Position numbers and translations under genes: made by a program
DNA from: Streptomyces sp. NBC_00683
GTDB lineage: Bacteria; Actinomycetota; Actinomycetes; Streptomycetales; Streptomycetaceae
Reading direction: 5' to 3'
DNA: 64,000 nucleotides
Assembly (NCBI RefSeq): GCF_036226745.1
Contig: NZ_CP109013.1
Coordinates: 7,688,001 to 7,752,000, forward strand
In this document: piece by piece, positions 25,026 to 34,379 of the stretch
How the letters are laid out: each line of letters starts with the position of its first letter
How positions within the stretch are numbered: position 1 is the stretch's first letter
Notes under the pieces: model-generated
Database searches by the model: none
The model's input: only the letters and a program-made list of their open reading frames with translations
Told to the model about the DNA's origin: nothing

Positions 25026-27293
25026 ATGACCACCAGGACTCCGGGCGCCGCCCGGGTAGAGCTCGCCATCAGCGGCATGACCTGCGCCTCGTGCGCGGCC
25101 CGTATAGAGAAGAAGCTCAACCGCATGGACGGGGTCGAGGCCACCGTCAACTACGCCACCGAGAAGGCGAAGGTCACCTACGGAGACGACATCTCGGTCG
25201 AGGACCTGATCGCCACCGTCGAGGCGACCGGCTACTCCGCCCAGGAACCGGCCCCGCCCCGGACCGGCAACGGCGAGGACGCCGCGAGCGGCCCGAGCGA
25301 CGACGAGCGTGCCGACAACGAGCTGAGGCCGCTGCGCCAGCGACTGGTCACCGCGGTCGTCCTCGCCGTACCCGTCGTCGCGATGGCGATGATCCCCGCC
25401 CTGCAGATCGAGTACTGGCAGTGGCTCTCCCTCACCCTTGCCGCGCCCGTCGTCACGTACGCGGCCTGGCCCTTCCACCGTGCCGCCCTCACCAACGCCC
25501 GGCACGGCGCGGCCACCATGGACACCCTGATCTCCGTCGGTACCGGCGCCGCCTTCCTGTGGTCACTGTGGGCGCTCTTCCTCGGAACGGCCGGTACACC
25601 GGGCATGACACACCCCTTCGAGTTCACGATCACCCGCAGCGACGGCTCGGGGAACATCTATCTGGAGGCCGCGGCGGGTGTCACGGCCTTCATCCTGGCC
25701 GGCCGGTACTTCGAGGCCCGCTCCAAGCGCAAGGCGGGTGCCGCCCTCAAGGCACTCCTGGAGCTCGGCGCCAAGGAGGTGACCCTCCTGCGGGGCGGAC
25801 TCGAAGTCACCGTGCCCACCGCGGACCTGCGGGTGGGCGACCGTTTCCTGGTCCGTCCCGGAGAGAAGATCGCCACCGACGGCACCGTCGTCGAGGGGTC
25901 CTCCGCCGTGGACGCGTCGATGCTCACGGGGGAGTCCGTACCCGTCGAGGTGTCCGCCGGCGACACCGTCACCGGGGCGACGCTGAACGCCGGCGGCCGG
26001 CTGGTCGTCGAGGCCACCCGGATCGGTGCCGACACCCAGCTCGCCCGCATGGCCGCGCTCGTCGAGGACGCGCAGAACGGCAAGGCCGCCGCCCAGCGCC
26101 TCGCCGACAGGATCTCCGGGGTGTTCGTGCCGGTCGTCATCGGGCTCGCGCTCGCCACGCTCGGTTTCTGGCTCGGCAACGGCAGCGGCCTCACGGCCGC
26201 GTTCACCGCAGCCGTCGCCGTGCTGATCATCGCCTGCCCCTGCGCACTCGGCCTGGCCACCCCGACCGCCCTCATGGTCGGCACAGGCCGTGGCGCCCAG
26301 CTCGGCATCCTCATCAAGGGGCCGGAGGTACTGGAGACCACCCGCCGGGTGGACACCATCGTCCTGGACAAGACCGGCACCGTCACCACCGGACTGATGA
26401 CCCTGGTCGGCGTGCACACCGTCGGGGACACGGACGAGAAGGAGGTCCTGCGACTCGCGGGCGCCCTGGAGCACGCCTCCGAGCACCCGATCGCCCGAGC
26501 GGTCGCCACCGGAGCGGTCGCGAAGGCCGGTGCCCTGCCCACCCCCGAGGACTTCGCGGGCGTCCCCGGCCTCGGCGTGCAGGGCATCGTCGAGGGCCAC
26601 TCCGTCCTCGTCGGCCGGGAGAAGCTGCTCACCGAGTGGGCCATGGACCTGCCCGAGCAGCTCAGGAGGGCCAAGGACGACGCGGAGAAGGCCGGGAGGA
26701 CCGCCGTCGTCGTCGCCTGGGACGGCGAGGCGCGCGCGGTCCTGGAGGTGGCCGACGCGGTCAGGGAGACCAGCCCCGAGGCGATCCGGCGGCTGCGCGG
26801 ACTGGGCCTGACCCCGGTGCTGCTGACCGGTGACAACAAGGCAGTCGCCGAATCCGTGGCCGCCGAGGTCGGCATCGGCGAAGTCATCGCCGAGGTCATG
26901 CCCGAGGACAAGGTGGCCGTCGTCAAGAGGCTCCAGGCGGAGGGCCGCAGCGTGGCGATGGTCGGCGACGGCGTCAACGACGCCGCCGCACTCGCCCAGG
27001 CCGACCTCGGGCTCGCGATGGGCACCGGCACCGACGCCGCCATCGAGGCCGGCGATCTGACCCTCGTACGGGGAGACCTGCGGGCCGCGGCCGACGCCAT
27101 CCGGCTCTCCCGCAAGACGCTCGGCACCATCCGCTCGAACCTGTTCTGGGCCTTCGCCTACAACGTGGCCGCCCTGCCGCTCGCGGCCGCCGGACTGCTC
27201 AACCCGATGATCGCCGGAGCGGCCATGGCCTTCTCCTCCGTCTTCGTCGTCGGCAACAGCCTGCGCCTGCGCGGCTTCCGCGCCGCGGACTGA
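25026..27293 (+). CDS. copA: Copper-exporting P1B-type ATPase
   Basis: 755 residues. One N-terminal HMA domain ([14 protein letters not shown]), six or more membrane helices, actuator LTGES, CPC ion channel motif (Cys404-Pro-Cys406), phosphorylated Asp448 in DKTGT, SEHPIA and the hinge [13 protein letters not shown] with the GMTCASC domain assigns it to Cu(I) export (P1B-1). ATG 25026 is preceded by GAGGAGCAGGCAC. It follows copZ by 80 bases and is probably cotranscribed under the CsoR-like box. No terminator was obvious; the next gene converges 29 bases away. Confidence 0.95.
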   Translation: MTTRTPGAARVELAISGMTCASCAARIEKKLNRMDGVEATVNYATEKAKVTYGDDISVEDLIATVEATGYSAQEPAPPRTGNGEDAASGPSDDERADNELRPLRQRLVTAVVLAVPVVAMAMIPALQIEYWQWLSLTLAAPVVTYAAWPFHRAALTNARHGAATMDTLISVGTGAAFLWSLWALFLGTAGTPGMTHPFEFTITRSDGSGNIYLEAAAGVTAFILAGRYFEARSKRKAGAALKALLELGAKEVTLLRGGLEVTVPTADLRVGDRFLVRPGEKIATDGTVVEGSSAVDASMLTGESVPVEVSAGDTVTGATLNAGGRLVVEATRIGADTQLARMAALVEDAQNGKAAAQRLADRISGVFVPVVIGLALATLGFWLGNGSGLTAAFTAAVAVLIIACPCALGLATPTALMVGTGRGAQLGILIKGPEVLETTRRVDTIVLDKTGTVTTGLMTLVGVHTVGDTDEKEVLRLAGALEHASEHPIARAVATGAVAKAGALPTPEDFAGVPGLGVQGIVEGHSVLVGREKLLTEWAMDLPEQLRRAKDDAEKAGRTAVVVAWDGEARAVLEVADAVRETSPEAIRRLRGLGLTPVLLTGDNKAVAESVAAEVGIGEVIAEVMPEDKVAVVKRLQAEGRSVAMVGDGVNDAAALAQADLGLAMGTGTDAAIEAGDLTLVRGDLRAAADAIRLSRKTLGTIRSNLFWAFAYNVAALPLAAAGLLNPMIAGAAMAFSSVFVVGNSLRLRGFRAAD

Positions 27294-27322
27294 GCCGGGT
27301 ACGGCGTGCGGCGGGCCGCGGG

Positions 27323-29002
27323 TCAGGCGTGGAAGCCGTTGCACACCACGGACGTGTACTTCGTCGGCCCGCCCTCGACGTGGTAGAACACCACCGTCCA
27401 GTCGCCCCTGTCGTCGCCCACCGGGATCGCGTCGACGACCCGGTCACCGAAATGGGCCCGGAAGTCGTCGGGGTACCGGAGCGTGATGGTGCCTTCGGAC
27501 GACCACCGGGAGTAGACGTCGAAGGGCTTGCTCGTGAAGCCGATGCCCTTGCCGACGGACGTGGTGGGCCGGCCGGTGGCGCGGTCCGTCCCGTGCGGGG
27601 GCCGCACTCCCACCGAGAGGTAGTAGGGCGCCGGCCGTTCGCCCTTCCCGGACTCCTCGGGGCGCAGCCTCACGGTGGCGGTGTCCGACCCGGTGGTGTG
27701 CGAGACGCTGGACCGCAGGTTCATCGACAGCCGGTCCATCGGGAGACTCGCCGGATCGCAGGAGCCCATGCCGTAACCGGCCTCACCCGGGTCCTCCGAC
27801 AGGGTCCAGCGGTCCTTCGATTCACGGTCGTTCAGGATGTGGTCCGGTGGCCCGGCAGGAGCCGACGGAGCGGTGGTCCCGGGCCGGGAAGAGGTGTCCG
27901 AGGCGCCCGATGCCCCGGAACCTCCGGTCGACCCGCCGTCCGGCCCGGAGAGCTGCCAGACCACCGCGGACGCGGCGAGCACGACCGCGCAGACCGAGAG
28001 CCCCAACGCCCTGCGGCGAGCGGAACGTGCCGTATCGGCTCCGTCGTACGGTGTGGGGCCGACAGGAGCCCGCTCAGGTGCCGCCGCGTCCTCCGCCTCC
28101 GCCGGGCCGTCCGGCAGGACCGCGGTGCGCGCGGCCTCATGCACCGGGACCGGGTCGTCGTCCCGGACCAGCGAGCGGTAGTGGGGGTCCGTCGCCAGTG
28201 CCGTGTCCACCGCGCACCGTGCGATCACCGCCGCCGGATCCGGCCGGTCCGCCGGGTCCTTGGCGACACACTCCCGGATCAGCGCGGCGAGCGCCGGCCG
28301 CACGCCCTCCAGGTCGATGTCCTCGTGCACGGCCCGGTAGCTCACGACCGCCGGATCGCCGGAGCCGTACGGAGGCCTGCCGGTCACCGTGTACGCGAGC
28401 GTCGCGCCCAGGGCGAAGACGTCCGCCGCCGGGCCGGCCTCGTTGCGCAGTACCACCTCGGGTGCCGCGAACCCGGGTGTCCCCGGTGCCGTTCCGTCCC
28501 TGGTGATGAAGGTCTGATCGAGCCCGCGGGCGATCCCGAAGTCGATCAGCTGGGGTCCTTGCGGCGAGAGGATCACGTTCTGCGGTTTGAGGTCCCGGTG
28601 GGTGACCCCGTGGACATGGACCGCGGCCAGCCCTTCGGCGAGTGCCGCGAACAGCCGCAGGGCGCTGTCCGGCGGGAAGGGCCCTGCGGCTGTCACCGCC
28701 CCGCGCAGCGTCGGCCCCGGTACGTACTCGGTGGCCAGCCAGTAGGGGGAGGCGTCGAGGGACGCCTCGATCAACTGGGCGGTGTACGCGCTGCGTACCG
28801 TCTCCACGGTGGCGGCCTCGCGCCGGAACCGGGTCAGTGCCTCGGGATGGTCACTGATCTCGTCCCGGATCACCTTCACGGCCACCAGCCGCCCGCCCGG
28901 CGACCGGCCGAGATACACCTGCCCCATTCCACCGGAGCCGAGACGGGCGAGTAGCCGGTACGCGCCCATGCGCGAGGGATCCTGGGGCCGCAGATCATCC
29001 AC
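27323..29002 (-). CDS. Membrane-anchored Ser/Thr protein kinase (PknB-like)
   Basis: 559 residues. Kinase domain about 15-265: GSGGMGQVYLG loop, VAVKVI Lys, HRDLKPQN catalytic loop (135-142), DFGIA (about 154-158), PGFAAPE activation end. A linker rich in acidic and Pro residues leads to one membrane helix (about 331-351, LGLSVCAVVLAASAVVW) and an external C-terminal domain of about 200 residues starting after a Gly/Ser-rich stretch, which looks unrelated to PASTA. Start is uncertain: GTG 29002 is used, with GTG 29008 in frame. The external domain probably senses an unknown signal. Divergent from the transketolase. Confidence 0.88.
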   Translation of the reverse strand: MDDLRPQDPSRMGAYRLLARLGSGGMGQVYLGRSPGGRLVAVKVIRDEISDHPEALTRFRREAATVETVRSAYTAQLIEASLDASPYWLATEYVPGPTLRGAVTAAGPFPPDSALRLFAALAEGLAAVHVHGVTHRDLKPQNVILSPQGPQLIDFGIARGLDQTFITRDGTAPGTPGFAAPEVVLRNEAGPAADVFALGATLAYTVTGRPPYGSGDPAVVSYRAVHEDIDLEGVRPALAALIRECVAKDPADRPDPAAVIARCAVDTALATDPHYRSLVRDDDPVPVHEAARTAVLPDGPAEAEDAAAPERAPVGPTPYDGADTARSARRRALGLSVCAVVLAASAVVWQLSGPDGGSTGGSGASGASDTSSRPGTTAPSAPAGPPDHILNDRESKDRWTLSEDPGEAGYGMGSCDPASLPMDRLSMNLRSSVSHTTGSDTATVRLRPEESGKGERPAPYYLSVGVRPPHGTDRATGRPTTSVGKGIGFTSKPFDVYSRWSSEGTITLRYPDDFRAHFGDRVVDAIPVGDDRGDWTVVFYHVEGGPTKYTSVVCNGFHA

Positions 29003-29290
29003 CGGCACGACTGTGCCACATCCGTGCACCCCTGGAACGGGCGTCCGGGAATCGGTACGGCCGCGCAGGGGCAGGGAACGAGGCCGGAAGTGACGGTGGC
29101 CGAGCGTGCCTCGGGCGGGAACGGGTACGCGTCGTCCCGGCCGGCTTCCCCGAAGCACCGCCCGATCCGCTCCACCGCTCCCGCCCCGGGATGCGAAGGG
29201 AGCCCAGGGAACCGAGGATGCCAAGAGGGACCGAGCCGTAGGGCCGGGCCCGTACGGGCCGGTAAGCGACATCCCGAGGGAGACACCACC

Positions 29291-31480
29291 ATGGCGCCCG
29301 AGCGATCCTCTTCCGGCAGCACCGCACCGCGCGACCCCGGCCTTGCGCTGCCGGTGGCGGACCGGGCGGGCTGGGGTCCGGTGGACGTGCGTGCGGTGGA
29401 CACCGTACGGGTGCTGGCCGCCGACGCCGTACAGAAGACCGGCAACGGGCACCCCGGCACGGCGATGAGCCTGGCGCCGCTCGCCTACCTGCTGTTCCAG
29501 CAGGTCATGCGGCACGATCCGGCCGATGACCAGTGGCTGGGAAGGGACCGTTTCGTACTCTCCTGCGGTCACACCAGCCTCACCCTGTACATCCAGCTCT
29601 ATCTCGCGGGCTACGGCCTGGAGATGGAGGATCTGGAGGCGCTGCGGACCTGGGGTTCGGCGACCCCCGGGCATCCGGAGTACAGGCACACCCGCGGCGT
29701 CGAGATCACCACCGGCCCGCTGGGCCAGGGCATGGGCGCGGCGGTCGGCATGGCGATGGCGGCCCGCCGGGAGCGCGGGCTCCTCGACCCGGACGCAGCA
29801 CCGGGCACCAGCCCCTTCGACCACCATGTGTACGTGGTGGCTTCCGACGGCGACATGATGGAGGGCGTGGCCTCGGAGGCCGCGTCGCTCGCCGGTCACC
29901 AGCGGCTCGGCAGCCTCGTGGCGTTCTACGACTCGAACCACATCTCCATCGAGGACGACACCGACATCTCCTTCAGCGAGGACGTTCCCGCCCGCTTCGC
30001 CGCCTACGGCTGGCACGTGCAGACGGTGGACTGGACCCGCACGGGCGACTACGTCGAGGACGTCGACGCGCTGCTCGCCGCGATCGAAGCGGCCAAGGAG
30101 GACACGACCCGCCCGTCGTTGATCATGCTGCGCACCATCATCGGATGGCCCGCCCCGACGAAGAGGAACAGCGGCAAGGCGCACGGGTCCGCCCTGGGCG
30201 ACGAGGAGGTCGCCGGCACGAAGGAGCTCCTGGGCTTCGACCCCGAGGTCTCCTTCGCCATCGAGGACGAGGTCCTCGTCCACACCCGCGCGGTCGGGGA
30301 GCGGGGCCGGGCGGCGCGGGCGCAGTGGCAGCCGGGGTACGAGGACTGGCGTGCCGCGAACCCGGAGCGGGCCGCGCTGCTGGACCGCCTCCGGGAGCAG
30401 CGGCTCCCGGACGGCTGGGCCGACGCCCTGCCCGTCTTCCCGGCCGACGCGAAGGGCATGGCCACCCGCAAGGCGTCCGGCAAGGTGCTCGGTGCCCTCG
30501 CCCCGGTGCTGCCCGAACTGTGGGGCGGCTCCGCGGACCTGGCCGGAAGCAACAACACCACGATGGAGGACGAGCCCTCCTTCGTCCCGGCGGACCGGCA
30601 GACCGAGGAGTTCAAGGGCGGCCCCTACGGGCGGACCCTGCACTTCGGCATCCGTGAACACGCCATGGGAGCCGTGCTCAACGGCATCGCCCTGCAGAGC
30701 CTGACCCGCCCCTACGGCGGTACGTTCCTGACGTTCAGCGACTACATGCGCCCCGCTGTCCGCCTCGCCGCGTTGATGAAGCTGCCCGTCACCTACGTGT
30801 GGACCCACGACTCGATCGGGCTGGGTGAGGACGGTCCGACGCACCAGCCGGTCGAACACCTCGCCGCACTGCGGGCGATCCCCGGGCTCGACGTCGTACG
30901 CCCGGGCGACGCGAACGAGACGGTTGCCTGCTGGCGGACGGTCCTGGAGCACACCGACCGGCCCGCCGGCCTGGTCCTGACCCGGCAGAATCTTCCGGTG
31001 CTCGACCGCGGGGACGTGGCGAACGCCCCGTCCGCCGGAGCGGCCCGCGGCGCCTACGTCCTCGCGGACGCCTCCGGAGTGACTCCGGACGTCATCCTGG
31101 TGGCGACGGGATCCGAGATCCATATCGCCCTCGAGGCGCGCGACCTCCTCACCGGCGAGGGCCTGGCCGTACGCGTGGTCTCGATGCCCTGCCGCGAATG
31201 GTTCGCCGAGCAGTCCCCGGAGTACCAGGACGAGGTCCTGCCGCCCACCGTGCGTGCCCGTGTCAGTGTCGAGGCCGCCGTCGGCCAGGGCTGGCGCGAG
31301 GTGGTCGGCGACGCCGGGCGGATCGTGAGCCTCGAGCACTACGGCGCGTCCGCCGACTACGCGCGGCTGTACCAGGAGTTCGGGATCACCGCCGAAGCGG
31401 TCGCGGCGGCGGCACACGACAGCATCCGCGACGCCGCGGCCGCTCCCGTGCCCGGCGGCCGGCGCGGCACGTCCCGCTGA
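29291..31480 (+). CDS. tkt: Transketolase
   Basis: 729 residues, thiamine-diphosphate enzyme that moves two-carbon units between sugar phosphates in the pentose phosphate pathway. Seen: NGHPGTAMSLAPLAYLL, GPLGQGMGAAVGMAMA, the cofactor motif SDGDMMEGVASEA, HTLSLE-like HDSIGLGEDGPTHQPVEHLA, and the C-terminal VSMPCREWFAEQ. An extra 30-residue N-terminus precedes the usual start. ATG 29291 with GAGGGAG upstream. It stands alone between a kinase and an export operon, away from the usual tal/zwf/pgi genes, so it may be a second transketolase in the genome. Confidence 0.95.
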   Translation: MAPERSSSGSTAPRDPGLALPVADRAGWGPVDVRAVDTVRVLAADAVQKTGNGHPGTAMSLAPLAYLLFQQVMRHDPADDQWLGRDRFVLSCGHTSLTLYIQLYLAGYGLEMEDLEALRTWGSATPGHPEYRHTRGVEITTGPLGQGMGAAVGMAMAARRERGLLDPDAAPGTSPFDHHVYVVASDGDMMEGVASEAASLAGHQRLGSLVAFYDSNHISIEDDTDISFSEDVPARFAAYGWHVQTVDWTRTGDYVEDVDALLAAIEAAKEDTTRPSLIMLRTIIGWPAPTKRNSGKAHGSALGDEEVAGTKELLGFDPEVSFAIEDEVLVHTRAVGERGRAARAQWQPGYEDWRAANPERAALLDRLREQRLPDGWADALPVFPADAKGMATRKASGKVLGALAPVLPELWGGSADLAGSNNTTMEDEPSFVPADRQTEEFKGGPYGRTLHFGIREHAMGAVLNGIALQSLTRPYGGTFLTFSDYMRPAVRLAALMKLPVTYVWTHDSIGLGEDGPTHQPVEHLAALRAIPGLDVVRPGDANETVACWRTVLEHTDRPAGLVLTRQNLPVLDRGDVANAPSAGAARGAYVLADASGVTPDVILVATGSEIHIALEARDLLTGEGLAVRVVSMPCREWFAEQSPEYQDEVLPPTVRARVSVEAAVGQGWREVVGDAGRIVSLEHYGASADYARLYQEFGITAEAVAAAAHDSIRDAAAAPVPGGRRGTSR

Positions 31481-31519
31481 GAGGCGGCCGCGTCGGATGG
31501 GCTGCCCCGCAGGTCCCGC

Positions 31520-34378
31520 CTACTGCATCTGGCGCCGCACCAGTTCATGAAGCCGTCCGCCCGTGTCCGCGAGCAGCTCGGCGGGCGGCCCCTGCTGAAC
31601 GATCCGGCCGTCCGACATGACGATCACACGATCGGCGTCCAGGACCGTGGAGAGCCGGTGCGCGATCACGACGCGGGTGGCCTTCAGGGACCGGGTGCTC
31701 TCGATCACCGTGCGCTGGGTCTCGTTGTCGAGCGCGCTGGTGGCCTCGTCGAAGAACAGGATGCGGGGCCGCCGGACGAGCGCCTGGGCGATCATCAGCC
31801 GCTGACGCTGGCCCCCGGAGATGGCGCCGCCACCGGAGATCATGGTGTGCAGACCCATCGGCATGCGTTTGATGTCCTCGGCCAGACCCGCCATCGCGGC
31901 CGCCTCCCACGCCTCCTCCTGGGTGAAGACCTCGGCGCCGCAGATGCAGTCCAGGATCGATCCGGACAGCGGCTGGGCGTTCTGCAGGACGACCCCGCAC
32001 TGGCGGCGCACGGCTGCCTGGTCGAGTGCCGCCAGATCCTGGCCGTCGTACAGGACGCTGCCGGAAGCCGGCTTGTCGAAGCCGATGAGCAGCCTCAGCA
32101 GCGTCGACTTGCCGCAGCCGCTGGGACCCACGATCGCCACGAACTCGCCCGGCCGCACGGTCAGGGACAGGTCGTCGAGGACGGCGGGACCGTCATCGGT
32201 GTAGCGGAAGGACAGGCCCCGGGCCTCGATCTCCCCGGACAGTTCGCCGGGCTGCGTGCTGGCACCCCGTACCTCGGGCGCCTCGTCGAGCACCGGCTTG
32301 ATCTGCTCGAACATCGGCAGCACTGCGGCAGCGGACACGAACGCCCCGGTGAGCTGGGTGACCGCGGTCAGCAGCATGGTCACCGAGGTGTTGAAGGTCA
32401 GGAACTCACTGGCGGACAACGAGCCCCGGGCAGGGCCCGCCAGCAGGATGAACATGACCAGCGAACACAGCGGCAGATAGACCGCGTTGAGCACCGTCGT
32501 CAGGTTCTTGATCCGGCCCGCCCGCTTCTGCAGCTCACGGCTGCGCGCGAACTCCGCCGCCCACGCCCCGTACGCGAAGCTCTCCGCCGAGGCGACACGC
32601 AGCTTGGGCAGCCCGCGCAGCGTCTGGAACGCCTGGTTGTTCAGCTTGTTGCCGAGCTCCACCAGCCGCCGCTGCCAGCGCAGTTCCCACATGCCCATGG
32701 TGAGGAACACACCCGCGATGACGACCAGCATCGCGATGGCGGTCATTGCCAGCGGGACGCTGAACCAGAACAGCAGACCGAGATTCATCACACCGAGGGT
32801 GCCTGCCTGCACGGCCACGGGCCCGATGCCGGACAGCACGCGACGGATCGCACTGACCCCCATCGCCGCGCTCGCCAGCTCGCCGGTCGAGCGCTCGGTG
32901 AAGAACTTCGTCGGCAGACGCAGCAAGCGGTCCCACACAGCGGGCTGGAGCGTGCTCTCGATGCGCCCCTCCATACGCAGGATGGTGAGGTTCTGCAGCA
33001 GCATGAAGGCGGCCGAGACGACACCGGTGATGATCACGGCCAGTGAGACCTGGACGATGAGGCTGTTCTCGGCATTGGGCACGTACACGCCGAGCACCTG
33101 GCCCGTCGCGAGCGGCACCAGCGAACCGAGCGCCACCGTCACGAGCCCGGTCAGCAGCAGTCTGCGCAGATCGGCCCGCGTGCCGAGCAGGCTGAAGCGC
33201 AGCAGCTGCCACTTGCCCAGCGGCCGCTCGGGCAACGGCCGGTAGAACATGACGGCCCGCTGCTCGAAGTCCTGTGCGGCGGTGCTGTCGACCCGGGAGC
33301 GCCGGCCGGTCAGCGGGTTCACCGCCTCGTACCTGCCGCGACGCCACAGCAGCGCGACCGGTGCCCCCGACGCGGCCCGGTGACCCACCAGAGGCCCGGA
33401 GTTCTCCCGCCACCAGCGACCGTCGAGCCGCACGGGGCGCGTCCTGATCCGGGAGGCGACCGCGACACGCTCGACCGGATCGATCCGGTCGCTCACCGCG
33501 CCACCCGCCGGAGCCTCCGACAGAACGATCCCCGACTCCCGCGCCACCAGCCGACAGGCCGCGTACACCGCGTCGTCGGTGGCGCCCGCGCTGCGCGAAG
33601 AGCTCCTGCCGGAACGGCCCATCGAGGTCAGCAGCGCCTCGTCGGCCTCCTTGCGGACGGCTTCGCCCGCCTTCATACCGGCCGCCGTACGGTCCTCGTG
33701 GGCGCGCTCCAGCTGCTCGATCCAGCGGTCGAGCGCGGCCAGCAACCGGTACTGCTGGTTGACCATCCCCTGCCACAACGCGCCGTCGACGAGCAGGTCA
33801 CCGGCCGCCTCGGCGCTGAACGCGGCGCCGTACTGCACGCTGCCTGGCGACACCGGCAGCCAGAGGATGTTGTCGTCGCCCACGGTCTCGTCGAGAGCGG
33901 TCCTGCTGTCCAGCGGGGCCTCGAACAGGACACGCTGACTGCGGCCCACGCCGAGCGAGAAGGCGTGCTCCAGCAGACTCAGAGCGGCGTCGCCGGTGTC
34001 GTAGTGGCTGCGGTACTGCCCCTCGAACGCCCCCTGGGCCGCGTACTCGGGCCGGTAGAGCTCCCGCAGCGGTATCCGGCGCAGCACGCACTCCTGCAGA
34101 GGCCGGCCGACCAGCGTGTGCTGAGGTCCCTCGACGGGCCCCAGCACCAGTGTTCCCGGCTCGAGCCGGCCGAGGAAATGCCAGTGGCCCTGCTCCAGCG
34201 CATCGACCGCGAACAGGTCGAGGGCACCACCCACGACGAGCCACAGCACCTGGGGCCCTTCGAGCGAGAGGCTGCGCAGCCCGGTGCAGTCGATGGGAGC
34301 GCCGAGCCCTCCCAGCGCTCCGATGACCGGGTCCTGCCCGAGGGCCTCAGCGCCCGCAGGGTGGTGTACGGACGTCAC
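31520..34378 (-). CDS. NHLP-type bacteriocin export ABC transporter, second permease/ATPase subunit
   Basis: 952 residues. An N-terminal region of about 300 residues has a cyclic-nucleotide-binding-like beta section (WLVVGGALDLFAVD, HFLGRLEPGTLVLGP) and is typical of the NHLP ABC2 group. It is followed by six membrane helices and an ABC ATPase: [46 protein letters not shown]. There is no peptidase domain. GTG start 34378 lies one base after the stop of the partner gene with GGGAG before it, so translation is coupled. It should form the transport channel together with the C39-containing subunit and the HlyD-like adaptor. Confidence 0.92.
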   Translation of the reverse strand: MTSVHHPAGAEALGQDPVIGALGGLGAPIDCTGLRSLSLEGPQVLWLVVGGALDLFAVDALEQGHWHFLGRLEPGTLVLGPVEGPQHTLVGRPLQECVLRRIPLRELYRPEYAAQGAFEGQYRSHYDTGDAALSLLEHAFSLGVGRSQRVLFEAPLDSRTALDETVGDDNILWLPVSPGSVQYGAAFSAEAAGDLLVDGALWQGMVNQQYRLLAALDRWIEQLERAHEDRTAAGMKAGEAVRKEADEALLTSMGRSGRSSSRSAGATDDAVYAACRLVARESGIVLSEAPAGGAVSDRIDPVERVAVASRIRTRPVRLDGRWWRENSGPLVGHRAASGAPVALLWRRGRYEAVNPLTGRRSRVDSTAAQDFEQRAVMFYRPLPERPLGKWQLLRFSLLGTRADLRRLLLTGLVTVALGSLVPLATGQVLGVYVPNAENSLIVQVSLAVIITGVVSAAFMLLQNLTILRMEGRIESTLQPAVWDRLLRLPTKFFTERSTGELASAAMGVSAIRRVLSGIGPVAVQAGTLGVMNLGLLFWFSVPLAMTAIAMLVVIAGVFLTMGMWELRWQRRLVELGNKLNNQAFQTLRGLPKLRVASAESFAYGAWAAEFARSRELQKRAGRIKNLTTVLNAVYLPLCSLVMFILLAGPARGSLSASEFLTFNTSVTMLLTAVTQLTGAFVSAAAVLPMFEQIKPVLDEAPEVRGASTQPGELSGEIEARGLSFRYTDDGPAVLDDLSLTVRPGEFVAIVGPSGCGKSTLLRLLIGFDKPASGSVLYDGQDLAALDQAAVRRQCGVVLQNAQPLSGSILDCICGAEVFTQEEAWEAAAMAGLAEDIKRMPMGLHTMISGGGAISGGQRQRLMIAQALVRRPRILFFDEATSALDNETQRTVIESTRSLKATRVVIAHRLSTVLDADRVIVMSDGRIVQQGPPAELLADTGGRLHELVRRQMQ

Positions 34379-34379
34379 G

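Noticed and set aside
29003..31417. Very long open frame on the - strand running through the transketolase
   Set aside because: It is an antisense shadow of the high-GC transketolase gene; only the part below 29002 has kinase motifs.
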